This document shows positions 9,557-18,883 of a stretch of DNA of 64,000 bases, piece by piece; position 1 is the first letter of the stretch, and every line of letters begins with the position of its first letter. The notes under the pieces were generated by a model, which saw only the letters and a list, made by a program, of their open reading frames with translations, made no database searches and had not been told where the DNA came from. The stretch is taken from the NCBI GenBank assembly GCA_963781665.1, contig CAWAGA010000002.1:5146001-5210000 (forward strand). The letters are read 5' to 3'. A program made the translations under genes and the position numbers. Origin of the DNA: JAJYIW01 sp963781665 (GTDB lineage: Bacteria > Chloroflexota > Anaerolineae > Anaerolineales > Anaerolineaceae).

Positions 9557-10993
9557 ATGTTTAGACTGGCAGATGCGCTTGAAGCAATAACAGGCGCCAG
9601 ACCTCAGAACCCCGGGATGGTGATCACTGAGGCTGCTGTAGATTCACGCCAGGTGATTCCAGGATCGCTGTTCGTCGCTCTCCCTGGAGAACGAGCCGAT
9701 GGCCACCAATTCGTTGCCGATGCATTCAAGCAAGGATCCAGTATTGCCCTTGTCTCTCAAGACCTTTCCGGATCATTTCCAAGCATCGATTTACGGGAAG
9801 GAACCTTACCGCCAAACTTAGAAATTCCAACCGGTCCATTCTGCATTCAGGTGAAAGACAGTTTGACAGCTTTACACCAGATGGCCCGTTTTTGGCGGCG
9901 GAAGTTAAATCTGCGTGTGATCGGTGTCACCGGCAGTGTCGGGAAATCGACCACAAAAGAACTGGTGGCCGAAGTGCTCAGCCAGCGTTTCCATACGCTG
10001 AAGAGTCCGGGGAACTTGAACAACGAGATCGGTCTACCGCTGACATTGCTGCGGTTGAATACAAGTTATGAACGGGCCGTGCTCGAGATGGGTTTTTACG
10101 TTCCCGGCGAAATCAGCTTTCTTTGCGACCTTGCCCTCCCCCAGGTCGGCATCATCACAAATATCGGCACCGTACACGCAGAAAGAGCTGGTTCGCAAGA
10201 GATCATCGCCCGCGGGAAAGCTGAGCTCATCAAAGCGCTTCCTGCAGCTCCCGAGGGCGTCGCCATTCTGAATTACGATGATCCTCTCGTCCGGCCGATG
10301 GCAAAAGATACCCAGGCCCGGGTTTTCTACTATGGATTGGACCCGCAAGCCAATTTATGGGCAGATGGAGTCGAGGGGTTAGGGCTTGAAGGCATCCGTT
10401 TCAGGCTTCATTATCATAATGAAGTAATCCACATGCACGTACCTTTAATTGGGAGGCATTCGGTTCACACAGCGCTCCGGGCGGCAGCAGCAGGCCTCGT
10501 GGAAGGCCTCACCTGGCAGGATATTGTCTCGGGTCTTTTGATGGGCCATTCGCAGCTGCGCCTGGTGACAGTGCACACCGATTCAGGAGCGCTCATTTTA
10601 GATGACACCTACAATGCTTCCCCCGAATCGACCCTGGCAGCCCTCAATTTACTGGAAGAAATGGATGGTCCCAAGGTGGCTGTCCTGGGAGACATGCTCG
10701 AGCTTGGGCCTTACGAACAACAAGGACACGAAATGGTAGGCGCACGCGCCGCCGGAATTGTCACAAGACTGGTCGTCGTAGGAGAAAGGTCAAAGCAAAC
10801 GGCTCTGGCAGCGAGCGAAGCCGGGTTGGATACTAGAGCCATCCACTGGTTTGCGACCACCGAAGAAGTAACCGAATTTTTGCGAGAAAATTTAATGGGT
10901 AATGATGTGGTATTGGTAAAAGGTTCACATAGCATGCGTATGGATCGGATCGTGGCTGCGCTCGAATCAACGGATGGCGAGGAGGATTTGTGA
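9557..10993 (+). CDS. murF: UDP-N-acetylmuramoyl-tripeptide-D-alanyl-D-alanine ligase
   Basis: Adds D-Ala-D-Ala to the UDP-MurNAc tripeptide using ATP in the cytoplasm. 478 residues with the Mur ligase layout: N-terminal substrate domain (DSRQVIPGSLFVALPGERADGH), central ATPase with P-loop GVTGSVGKSTTKE and LEMGFYVPGEI, and C-terminal domain starting at LILDDTYNASPES with VAVLGDMLELG. The DNAS/DDTYNASPES motif separates MurF from MurE. It follows ftsI directly, with no murE between them. The stop overlaps the mraY start. Confidence 0.93.
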   Translation: MFRLADALEAITGARPQNPGMVITEAAVDSRQVIPGSLFVALPGERADGHQFVADAFKQGSSIALVSQDLSGSFPSIDLREGTLPPNLEIPTGPFCIQVKDSLTALHQMARFWRRKLNLRVIGVTGSVGKSTTKELVAEVLSQRFHTLKSPGNLNNEIGLPLTLLRLNTSYERAVLEMGFYVPGEISFLCDLALPQVGIITNIGTVHAERAGSQEIIARGKAELIKALPAAPEGVAILNYDDPLVRPMAKDTQARVFYYGLDPQANLWADGVEGLGLEGIRFRLHYHNEVIHMHVPLIGRHSVHTALRAAAAGLVEGLTWQDIVSGLLMGHSQLRLVTVHTDSGALILDDTYNASPESTLAALNLLEEMDGPKVAVLGDMLELGPYEQQGHEMVGARAAGIVTRLVVVGERSKQTALAASEAGLDTRAIHWFATTEEVTEFLRENLMGNDVVLVKGSHSMRMDRIVAALESTDGEEDL

Positions 10994-11982
10994 AAGAAAC
11001 CTCCCTTGCCATTTCATTGAGCGGGTTGAGCTTTTTGCTGGCTGTCATCTGGGGCGGGCCATTGGTGCGGGTTTTGCGTTATTTTAAAATTGGAAAATTA
11101 ATCCGGGTAGAAGGTCCCGCCAGCCATTTTTCAAAGATGGGCACACCAACCATGGGTGGTTTGATGGTCATCTTACCGGTAACTTTGCTGACGATATTGT
11201 TGAATGCAGCATCTGTACTGGGTTTGAATGTGCTGGGAAGGTCGGTGCTGGTGCCGGTCATCGTCCTTTTGGCCTATGGCATTCTCGGCGCGGTTGACGA
11301 TTGGGAAGGTATTCGCGGGCCGCGCCGTGGGCTGGGGATGCGGGCGCGCACCAAGTTCCTGTTCCAGGTGCTGATCGCCCTAGGCGTGGCATTCGTCTTA
11401 CACTATTTCCTGAAAGTCCCCGAAATGTACTGGCCCGGTGTCAGCGGCCAAATTTCATTGGGAGTGTTCTACATCCCATTTGCAGTCGTGGTCATCGTAG
11501 GAATGTCGAATGCAGTCAATTTTGCCGATGGTCTGGATGGATTGGCAGGCTTGATCTCAGCCACGGCATTTGCCGCCTACGGCGGCATCGCCCTGATGCA
11601 AGGGCAGATCTTCCTGGGCAGGTTCTGTTTCACCATCGTCGGCGCTCTCTTCGGTTTCTTGTGGTTCAACGTTCATCCGGCGAACCTGATCATGGGTGAT
11701 ATGGGCGCCTTATCGTTAGGGGCGACTCTCGGTGTGGTCAGCCTCATGACTGGGCAGTGGCTGTTACTCCCACTCATTGCCATTATTCCGGTGAGCGACT
11801 TACTGAGCGTGGTTTTGCAGATCTCGTATTTCAAGCTGACCCACGGCAAACGGTTGTTTAAAATGGCCCCGCTACACCATCATTTCGAACTGCTGGGTTG
11901 GAGTGAAACCCAGGTAGTCCAGCGTTTCTGGCTGGTAGGGCTGGTATGCGCGATGCTTGGCGTCGCGGTGGCTTTCGTGTAA
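10990..11982 (+). CDS. mraY: Phospho-N-acetylmuramoyl-pentapeptide transferase
   Basis: Makes lipid I by moving phospho-MurNAc-pentapeptide to undecaprenyl phosphate at the inner face of the membrane. About ten hydrophobic helices. Family motifs: SKMGTPTMGGLM near the N-terminus, AVDDWEGIRG (catalytic Asp pair region), MSNAVNFADGLDGLAGL, and the histidine loop KMAPLHHHFELLGWSE near the end. The start is a GTG inside the murF stop (GTGA), preceded by GAGGAGG. 330 residues, the expected size. Confidence 0.94.
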   Translation: MKETSLAISLSGLSFLLAVIWGGPLVRVLRYFKIGKLIRVEGPASHFSKMGTPTMGGLMVILPVTLLTILLNAASVLGLNVLGRSVLVPVIVLLAYGILGAVDDWEGIRGPRRGLGMRARTKFLFQVLIALGVAFVLHYFLKVPEMYWPGVSGQISLGVFYIPFAVVVIVGMSNAVNFADGLDGLAGLISATAFAAYGGIALMQGQIFLGRFCFTIVGALFGFLWFNVHPANLIMGDMGALSLGATLGVVSLMTGQWLLLPLIAIIPVSDLLSVVLQISYFKLTHGKRLFKMAPLHHHFELLGWSETQVVQRFWLVGLVCAMLGVAVAFV

Positions 11983-11997
11983 ACGGTTAGGAGATCG

Positions 11998-13398
11998 ATG
12001 GAAAACTGGAAAGATAAACGCGTTTTGGTGATTGGAGCGGCCCGTCAGGGACTCGCTCTAACGCGTTATCTATCAAGCCATGGCGCCAGGGTAGTCCTTA
12101 ACGACCAACGATCTTCTGAAGAGCTGGCAAATGCGGTCCGCTCCCTTCAAGGCGTTCCAGTAGAATGGGCCTTGGGCGGCCACCCATTGCCTCTCCTGGA
12201 TGGGATCGACCTGGTTTGCGCCTCAGGCGGTGTGCCATTGAGCCTGCCGCTGGTTGCAGAAGCTCGCCGGCGCAACCTGCCCCTCTCCAACAACTCGCAA
12301 GTATTTATGGAAGCGGTCACCTGCCCTGTGGTAGGGATCACCGGATCGGCTGGAAAGACCACTACAACAACCCTGGTCGGCCGGATGGCTGCAGCAACCA
12401 ACAACAACGACCGCTGCGCCGCTCAGTACCGCAAGACATGGGTCGGTGGGAACATCGGCATGCCCTTGATCAGCGTCGTCGACCAAATTAAGCCAGAAGA
12501 CCTGGTCGTCATGGAGCTCTCCAGTTTCCAGCTTGAACTGATGGACCGCACCCCCTGGGTGGCTGCAGTGCTTAATGTGACCCCCAACCACCTCGACCGG
12601 CACGGCTCTATGGAAGCATATACGGCTGCCAAAGAACGCATTCTGGCATTCCAGAAACCCCACGATTGGACCGTCCTGGGACGTGAAGACCCGGTAGCCT
12701 GGAGTTTCCGTCACAAGGTACGGGGAAACCTGGCCAGTTTCGGTTTGCTTCCTCCATCCAGCAGCGAGGATGCCACTTTCGTCCAAAACGAGACGGTTTG
12801 GCTCCAGCATGCAGGCGTTAGATCAGCTGTGATGCCGTGCATCTCGATCTTGCTGCGGGGCGAGCACAACTTGCTCAACGTCACCGCAGCCTGTGCCACT
12901 GCTCACGTGGTCGGGCTTCCAGCCACAGCCATGCAAGCCGGAATCGAAGGTTTCACCGGTGTACCCCACCGATTGCAGATGGTGCGGACCTGGCACGGCG
13001 CTGATTGGTACAACGACTCGATTGCAACAGCGCCAGAACGCAGCATGGCATCGATCCGCTCTTTCGAAGAGCCTATCGTCCTCATGCTTGGCGGCCGCGA
13101 TAAGAACCTACCCTGGGGGGAGCTTGCAGACCTGGTTCATAAAAGGGTCGACCACGTGGTTGTTTTTGGTGAAGCCAGGGACAAGATCGTAAGGGCTATT
13201 GCATCGTCCAGCGATCACGACCGTCCATATACCATCGAACAATGTTCTACATTACACACGGCAGTCGAAAAGGCAGCCGGAATCGTCCAACCTGGCGACG
13301 TGGTTTTACTTGCGCCAGGAGGCACCAGTTTTGATGAATTCCGCGATTTCGAAGAACGCGGGGAATGGTTCGAAAAATGGGTGAAGGAACTTTCGTAA
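11998..13398 (+). CDS. murD: UDP-N-acetylmuramoylalanine-D-glutamate ligase
   Basis: ATP-dependent addition of D-Glu to UDP-MurNAc-L-Ala. 466 residues: Rossmann-like N-terminus (KDKRVLVIGAARQGLALTRYL), P-loop GITGSAGKTTTTT, MELSSFQLELM and NVTPNHLDRHGSMEAYTAAK in the central domain, then C-terminal LMLGGRDKNLPW and LLAPGGTSFDEFRDFEERG. These are the characteristic MurD motifs. It starts 15 bases after mraY behind an AGGAG and runs into ftsW. Confidence 0.94.
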   Translation: MENWKDKRVLVIGAARQGLALTRYLSSHGARVVLNDQRSSEELANAVRSLQGVPVEWALGGHPLPLLDGIDLVCASGGVPLSLPLVAEARRRNLPLSNNSQVFMEAVTCPVVGITGSAGKTTTTTLVGRMAAATNNNDRCAAQYRKTWVGGNIGMPLISVVDQIKPEDLVVMELSSFQLELMDRTPWVAAVLNVTPNHLDRHGSMEAYTAAKERILAFQKPHDWTVLGREDPVAWSFRHKVRGNLASFGLLPPSSSEDATFVQNETVWLQHAGVRSAVMPCISILLRGEHNLLNVTAACATAHVVGLPATAMQAGIEGFTGVPHRLQMVRTWHGADWYNDSIATAPERSMASIRSFEEPIVLMLGGRDKNLPWGELADLVHKRVDHVVVFGEARDKIVRAIASSSDHDRPYTIEQCSTLHTAVEKAAGIVQPGDVVLLAPGGTSFDEFRDFEERGEWFEKWVKELS

Positions 13399-13403
13399 AT
13401 CAG

Positions 13404-14625
13404 GTGAAACCCGTGAATACATCTGGCGTGCGCAGGCCGTTGCGTTTACGCCTGGATGTGCCGCTGCTGCTGATCGTCATCACTTTGCTGGTCTTCGGAT
13501 TGGTAATGGTGTTTTCAGCCAGCACAGATTTCAGTTTCACAATCTTGGGTGAATCTCCATATTATATGTTCACCCACCAGGCTATGTTCATCGGATTGGG
13601 CCTGGTAACCGCAGTCGTGCTCTCGTTGATCGATTACCACATCTACCGTTACCTGGCTGTACCGATGCTGGTGGTGACCATACTCGCCTTATTAGCGGTC
13701 ATCGTCTTCCGCGGCCCCAGCTCATCGACCATCCGTACTCTGATCGGAGGCTCGATCCAACCTTCCGAGCTCGCCAAATTGGTGATCATTATCTACCTGT
13801 CTTTCTGGCTGTATTCAAAGCGAGACGTTATCAACGATATCGGCTTCGGTCTCATCCCCATGGCGGTCATTCTAGGGGTTACCGGTGGCTTGATCTGGAA
13901 GCAGCCGGACCTGAGTGCAACTGCGACGATCTTCATCCTGGGAGGCATCTTATTCTTCCTGGCCGGTGGCGATTGGAAACAAATCATCCTGGTCTTCATT
14001 CTCGGCGTCCTGTTGGGATGGGTGATGGTGACCTTCACCACTACCGGCAAAGACCGGCTGGTCGGCCTGGATTACAGGCTTGCAGGACATGACCAAAAGC
14101 TCAGACCAGGTGATGCGCACGCTCGAATCGATCATCAAAGGCGGTTGGCTGGGCGTGGGCCTTGGCTTGGGAGATGTCAAAGGCACCGGCCTTCCCCTTG
14201 CGCCTTCAGATAGCATTTTTGCCGTGGTGGCCGAGGAAACCGGTCTAATCGGCTCGACCTTATTAGTCGGCTTGTTCTGCCTGTTCCTCTGGCGCGGCAT
14301 TCGCATCGCCCGGCAAGCCCCAGACCAACTCGGGTCACTGCTGGCAGCCGGCCTGGCAATCTGGATCGTGCTGGAAGCTATGATCAACATGATGGTCATC
14401 GCTGGCCTCTTCCCTGTTTCGGGGAATGCTTTACCTTTTGTCAGTTACGGCGGCTCTAACATGGTGGTCACCCTCGCCGCGGTGGGGATCATCATGAACG
14501 TCGCTCGCCAATCATCGGAGAAAGAATCAAAAGAAGGGAGTTCATTCAGTGCAGTTGTTGATTTGCGCCGGGGGGACCGGCGGCGGGGTGTATCCCGCGC
14601 TCGCCGTTCTCCAGGCCCTCGCTAA
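13404..14625 (+). CDS. ftsW: Septal peptidoglycan polymerase FtsW, SEDS family (frameshifted)
   Basis: Polymerises lipid II glycan strands with FtsI as partner. About nine membrane helices. N-terminal FGLVMVFSAS, then TLIGGSIQPSELAKL, KQPDLSATATIF, and after the break LQDMTKSSDQVMRTLESI, GVGLGLGDVKGTGLPLAPSDSIFAVVAEETG, and NALPFVSYGGSNMVV. These are SEDS hallmarks, including the catalytic-loop Asp in PSDSIFA. The frame breaks at about 14061-14067 (GGTCGGCCTGG), where one extra base must be removed to read LVAWITGLQDM. GTG 13404, 6 bases past the murD stop, is the preferred start. The C-terminal tail overlaps murG by 77 bases, unusually long. Confidence 0.9.
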
Positions 14626-15664
14626 TGATCCCGGCCCTTTCTTATGGGTCGGAGGAGAAGATGGGATGGAAGCTGAACTCGTTCAGCGCAGCCTGAACAT
14701 ATCAGGCAGCAAACTCTCATTTCTCTCTATCCCAGCCGCAGGCGTTCACGGCGTGGGCATGCGAGCCTTACCTGGAAATATCCTCAAACTTTTACGAGGG
14801 TACTTTGCTTCCCGGAAAATCATCCGCACCTTTAAGCCTGATGTCCTCTTCTATACCGGTGGATACCTGGCCGTACCGATGGCTTTAGCAGCCCGGCGCA
14901 TTCCTGCAATGGCATACGTCCCAGACATCGAGCCCGGCCTGGCTTTGAAGACCCTGGCTCGCTTCTCCACCCGGGTCGCAGTCACTACGAGCGAGTCGCG
15001 CCAATTTTTCTCTTCTCAGAAAAAGATCACGATCAGCGGATATCCCGTACGGTCCGAATTATCCCGATGGAAGCGGGCTGAGGCATTTCAGGTGCTTAAC
15101 TTACAGGATAACCTGCCTGTGCTGCTGGTTTCCGGTGGAAGCAAGGGAGCCAGGTCTATTAACCGGGCGCTCATTTCCATCCTGCCCGATCTGCTCCAAA
15201 ACATGCAGATTATCCACCTGACCGGACAGCTCGATTGGCCTGAGATCAAATCAGCCTGTTCGACCCTCCCGGCGGAACTGTTCCCCCATTATCACCCCTT
15301 CCCTTACCTGCACGAAATGGGGGCCGCCCTGGCTGCTGCTGATCTGGTTGTCTCACGAGCAGGCGCATCCACTCTGGGCGAATATCCTCTCTTCGGCCTC
15401 CCGGCTGTACTCGTCCCTTACCCATACGCCTGGCGCTACCAGAAGGTCAACGCCGACTACCTTGCCAATTGTGGCGCGGCTGTTGTCGTTGAAGATGCCG
15501 ATTTGAGCAGCCAGCTTCTTCCGCAAGTTAAATCTCTCCTGAGCGACAGCGAAGGCCTGGGAAAGATGCGTAAAGCTATGTCCACCCTGGCCCACCCCCA
15601 GGCAGCCCAACACCTGGCGAACGAACTTATCCAATTATCCGGCCGATCCAGGAGGGGAGGATGA
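14549..15664 (+). CDS. murG: UDP-GlcNAc:lipid I N-acetylglucosaminyltransferase
   Basis: Turns lipid I into lipid II at the inner membrane face. GT28 fold with N-terminal glycine loop CAGGTGGGVYPALAVLQAL (the usual His of GGTGGH is replaced by Gly here), DVLFYTGGYLAVPMALAAR, then LLVSGGSKGARSINRAL in the C-terminal half and the UDP-GlcNAc site VVSRAGASTLGEYPLFGLPAVLVPYPYA. 371 residues. The GTG start at 14549 lies inside the ftsW tail. The Gly for His change should be checked, since it lies beside a G-rich run (14568-14578) where base calling may fail. Confidence 0.92.
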   Translation: MQLLICAGGTGGGVYPALAVLQALANDPGPFLWVGGEDGMEAELVQRSLNISGSKLSFLSIPAAGVHGVGMRALPGNILKLLRGYFASRKIIRTFKPDVLFYTGGYLAVPMALAARRIPAMAYVPDIEPGLALKTLARFSTRVAVTTSESRQFFSSQKKITISGYPVRSELSRWKRAEAFQVLNLQDNLPVLLVSGGSKGARSINRALISILPDLLQNMQIIHLTGQLDWPEIKSACSTLPAELFPHYHPFPYLHEMGAALAAADLVVSRAGASTLGEYPLFGLPAVLVPYPYAWRYQKVNADYLANCGAAVVVEDADLSSQLLPQVKSLLSDSEGLGKMRKAMSTLAHPQAAQHLANELIQLSGRSRRGG

Positions 15665-15668
15665 CGTC

Positions 15669-16211
15669 TTGATTAGCTTGATTGCTCTTTTTTGGATGTA
15701 CATTTTCTTATTCGCTTTCATCGGCGCCATGCGCGGCTGGGCTAAGGAGCTTTTGGTCAGCTTCAGCGTTATTCTGGCCATTTTTGTGATCGAAGTACTG
15801 GAGAAAATCCCCTTCATCGCCACCTCAATGATTGGCACGAGCGATTTCTGGCTGCGGTCGATTGTGGTTGTCGTCCTGGTTTTCTTCGGCTACCAATCTC
15901 CCAACCTGCCCCGCCTGGCTAATTCCGGCAAGTTCGTGCGAGCGCACTTCCAGGACATGCTCTTGGGCATTTTCCTCGGCGCAGTAAACGGTTACTTTAT
16001 CTTTGGCACACTCTGGTACTACCTGGCTCAGGCCGGGTACCCATTTGAGGCGATCATCTCCAAGCCGGATGCGACCTCGGCCTTGGGGAAGACCCTGGCC
16101 GATATGGTCAATTTCATGCCTCCCGCCTGGCTGGCGAGTGGGCAGCCGGTACAAATTATCTTCTTTGCAGTCGCAATTGCATTCGTGTTCGTTTTGGTGG
16201 TATTTATCTGA
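15669..16211 (+). CDS. CvpA-like four-helix membrane protein
   Basis: 180 residues with about four hydrophobic helices, starting LIALFWMYIFLFAFIGAMRGWAKELL, a layout typical of the CvpA (colicin V production) family, where the conserved G-x-x-RG-x-x-KE turn follows the first helix. The function is not established for this branch. It lies between murG and murC, 4 bases after murG and overlapping the murC ATG by one base, so it is an integral part of the cell-wall operon. The start as read is TTG 15669. An ATG at 15661 with a strong GGGGAGG before it would join the frame if one T were missing from the TCTTGA stretch, giving a normal start. Confidence 0.7.
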   Translation: MISLIALFWMYIFLFAFIGAMRGWAKELLVSFSVILAIFVIEVLEKIPFIATSMIGTSDFWLRSIVVVVLVFFGYQSPNLPRLANSGKFVRAHFQDMLLGIFLGAVNGYFIFGTLWYYLAQAGYPFEAIISKPDATSALGKTLADMVNFMPPAWLASGQPVQIIFFAVAIAFVFVLVVFI

Positions 16212-17653
16212 TGGAACATATTCATCTCATCGGGATCGGCGGAAGTGGGCTTTCAGCCATTGCCAGGGTACTGCTCGAAAGCGGGTACACGGTCAGTGGG
16301 TCAGATCGCCTGCCATCAGCCTTTACCGCCAGTCTGGAAGAAGCCGGCGCAGCAATCACCATCGGGCACCAGGCTGAAAACGTGGCTGGCGCTAACGTGG
16401 TGGTGCGCTCTTCTGCTGTTCCGGATGATAACCCTGAGGTCAGGGCTGCATTGAACGCCAACATCCCGGTGCTCAAACGCACCGATTTTCTCGGCCGATT
16501 ATTAGGCGACGGACGGTACAAGACGATCGCTGTAGCCGGGACGCATGGGAAGACGACCACGACCGCCATGATCGCCTGGACGCTCAGCCAGCTAGGCCGT
16601 GACCCTTCATTCATCATCGGCGGAGTTTCCAAGAACCTGGGGACAAACGCTCATGCCGGCAAAGGCGTCGAATTCGTGATTGAAGCAGACGAGTACGATC
16701 ACATGTTTATGGGATTGAAACCCGACATCATCGTCGTCAGCAACGTCGATTATGACCACCCGGACTGCTACCCCACCCGAGAAGATTATGACCAGGCTTT
16801 CGCCGACTTCACTTCCAACCTGCGTCCAGGTGGAAAACTGTTGGTGTGTGCCGAAGACAGCGGCGCTCAGAGGTTAGGGCAAAATGCCCGGATTCAGGGT
16901 AAACACGTGCTCGCCTATGGCCTGGACCACCTGGTTGGTTACGAAGCAGATTACAAAACAGCCTATACCTTCGATCGTGACCTTTCATATCTGGCCTGCG
17001 ACCTGAACCGCAACCAGGATGGCTGCTTCGATTATCAGGCCTGGTTCCAACCGGACACAAGCGAAGGCTCCCTGCTGGCACAGGTTAAGCTGCAGGTACC
17101 CGGCATCCATAATGTCTTAAACTCCCTGGCTGCGATCGGTGTATGCCACTGCCTGGAGCTTGCGCCAGCGGAAGCAGCCTTACCACTGCATACCTTCCAG
17201 GGCGCCGGCCGCCGCTTTGACCTTTTGGGAGAAGCAGGTGGAATAGTGATTATAAATGACTATGCGCACCACCCCACAGAAATTCATGCAACCCTGTCCG
17301 CAGCCCGCGTTCGCTTTCCAGGCCAACGCTTATGGGCCGTCTGGCAGCCGCATACCCTCACCCGCACCCAGGTTTTCCTGTCAAATTTCGAAACTGCGTT
17401 CGCAGATGCTGACCAGGTCGTGATCACCGGGATTTATGGCGCCAGAGAAAATGTCGATCCCCAGGTTGAAACCAACCTGATCACGGAATTGGTTCAATCG
17501 ATTTCAGGGCCAGCGACCCATTACATCGCCAACCATCATGAGGTCGTCGCATACCTCGCTGCGAACCTGCTTCCAGGTGACGTCGTCCTGGTCCTTTCGG
17601 CCGGGGATGGCGACCTGATCAGTGAACAATTGCTGGATTCGCTCAGGAGTTAA
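16211..17653 (+). CDS. murC: UDP-N-acetylmuramate-L-alanine ligase
   Basis: Adds L-Ala to UDP-MurNAc with ATP. 480 residues. N-terminal Rossmann motif HLIGIGGSGLSAIARVL, P-loop VAGTHGKTTTTAMI, EADEYDHMFMGLKPDI and NVDYDHPDCY in the ATPase domain, then RRFDLLGEAGG and NDYAHHPTEIHATLSAAR at the start of the C-terminal domain, followed by WQPHTLTRT. All are MurC signatures. It is coupled to the CvpA-like gene (TGATG). Confidence 0.95.
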   Translation: MEHIHLIGIGGSGLSAIARVLLESGYTVSGSDRLPSAFTASLEEAGAAITIGHQAENVAGANVVVRSSAVPDDNPEVRAALNANIPVLKRTDFLGRLLGDGRYKTIAVAGTHGKTTTTAMIAWTLSQLGRDPSFIIGGVSKNLGTNAHAGKGVEFVIEADEYDHMFMGLKPDIIVVSNVDYDHPDCYPTREDYDQAFADFTSNLRPGGKLLVCAEDSGAQRLGQNARIQGKHVLAYGLDHLVGYEADYKTAYTFDRDLSYLACDLNRNQDGCFDYQAWFQPDTSEGSLLAQVKLQVPGIHNVLNSLAAIGVCHCLELAPAEAALPLHTFQGAGRRFDLLGEAGGIVIINDYAHHPTEIHATLSAARVRFPGQRLWAVWQPHTLTRTQVFLSNFETAFADADQVVITGIYGARENVDPQVETNLITELVQSISGPATHYIANHHEVVAYLAANLLPGDVVLVLSAGDGDLISEQLLDSLRS

Positions 17654-17657
17654 TCTC

Positions 17658-17849
17658 ATGGCTAAAGCTAGAATGATCCGTTTCGAAACGCAAACTGTCA
17701 ATCCGCCGGAAGTGAAGCGCACCCAACGGCCATTAACCCAAGCAAATATTGCCAGGAATGAAGGATTTTATTCAGAAGATGAAAAAGCAACTGAATCTGA
17801 CCGCAAGAAATTGGTCGCTAGATTAATCGAATTCCTGGAGACGATCTAG
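17658..17849 (+). CDS. Small conserved-looking protein of unknown function, 63 aa
   Basis: Begins at ATG 17658, 4 bases after the murC stop. Sequence is basic at the N-terminus (MAKARMIRFETQTVNPPEV) and acidic/charged toward the end, with a likely amphipathic helix DRKKLVARLIEFLETI. No membrane helix and no recognised domain. Its tight position between murC and murB in a compact operon argues for a real gene. An adaptor or assembly role would be a guess. Confidence 0.5.
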   Translation: MAKARMIRFETQTVNPPEVKRTQRPLTQANIARNEGFYSEDEKATESDRKKLVARLIEFLETI

Positions 17850-17893
17850 CCGCCGGCCGACCAATGCGGCCGCCAGCTAATGGATAATAACTA

Positions 17894-18832
17894 ATGGTGA
17901 AAATCGTGACTACACAATTACCGTTTGAACAACTCAGAAAATCCTTCGCCGGACATCTACAAGAAAATGTGGTGATGGCGAATTATACAACCGCCCAGGT
18001 CGGTGGGCAGGTCGATGGCCTCCTGCCGGCTAACACCGTGGACGAACTAGCCCAGGCGGCCGAAACTCTGTGGAAATTGGAAGTCCCCTTCAAGATGATC
18101 GGCAGCGGTGCCAACGTGCTCGTCAGCGACCAGGGCCTGCGCGGTTTGATCGTGCTCAACCGGGCCCGCAACGTCAAAATCGATTCTCGCAGCGAACCGC
18201 CTTCAGTCTGGGCCGAGTTGGGCGCGAACCTGGGCCACATGGCTCGCCAGGTTGCCCTGCGCGGTTTGAGCGGCCTGGAATGGGCGGTTTCGGTGCCGGG
18301 AACCTTAGGCGGCGCCATCTATGGCAATGCCGGCGCAAACGGCAGCGACATGCAGGCAAGTTTAATTGTGGCAGAGATCTTGCACCGTGACTCTGGTAAG
18401 GAATTGTGGCCGGTAGAAAAACTCGCATTTGCGTACCGCAGCAGCGTCCTTAAACGGGAGCATCTCCCAGCCATCATATTGGCTGGGCGTTTGAACGTGC
18501 AGAACAGCACTGCCGCCGAAGTGCAGGCAAGGATCGATGATTTCAACAAAACCCGCCGCAGCACCCAACCACCCGGCGCCAGTGCAGGTTCGATGTTCAA
18601 GAACCCCCCAGGTGACTTCGCCGGTCGATTGATCGAAGCAGCCGGCCTGAAAGGTCACCGGATCGGTGGGGCTGAGATCAGCCCGGTGCATGCCAATTTC
18701 TTCGTCAATCAAGGCAAGGCATCGGCCCAAGATGTTTGGCAGCTGATTAAGCTCGCCCGGCGAACCGTGGAGGAAAAGTTCGGCGTGGCGCTAGAGCTGG
18801 AGATCGAGTTATTGGGAGAGTTCGACAAATGA
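17894..18832 (+). CDS. murB: UDP-N-acetylenolpyruvoylglucosamine reductase
   Basis: FAD/NADPH enzyme that makes UDP-MurNAc. 312 residues, type II-like. FAD-binding segments IGSGANVLVSDQGLRGLIV and GLSGLEWAVSVPGTLGGAIYGNAGANG, FAYRSSVLK, and the catalytic C-terminal portion QPPGASAGSMFKNPPGDFAGRLIEAAGLKG (Ser in ASAGSMFKNP) followed by EISPVHANFFVN. These are standard MurB signatures. The GC-rich 44-base gap upstream contains no clear ribosome binding site, so the start may vary by a few codons. Confidence 0.94.
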   Translation: MVKIVTTQLPFEQLRKSFAGHLQENVVMANYTTAQVGGQVDGLLPANTVDELAQAAETLWKLEVPFKMIGSGANVLVSDQGLRGLIVLNRARNVKIDSRSEPPSVWAELGANLGHMARQVALRGLSGLEWAVSVPGTLGGAIYGNAGANGSDMQASLIVAEILHRDSGKELWPVEKLAFAYRSSVLKREHLPAIILAGRLNVQNSTAAEVQARIDDFNKTRRSTQPPGASAGSMFKNPPGDFAGRLIEAAGLKGHRIGGAEISPVHANFFVNQGKASAQDVWQLIKLARRTVEEKFGVALELEIELLGEFDK

Positions 18833-18883
18833 GTAAGGCAGCCAGGATAATGGTAGCAAACACAGCGGACACATCGAGGATTT

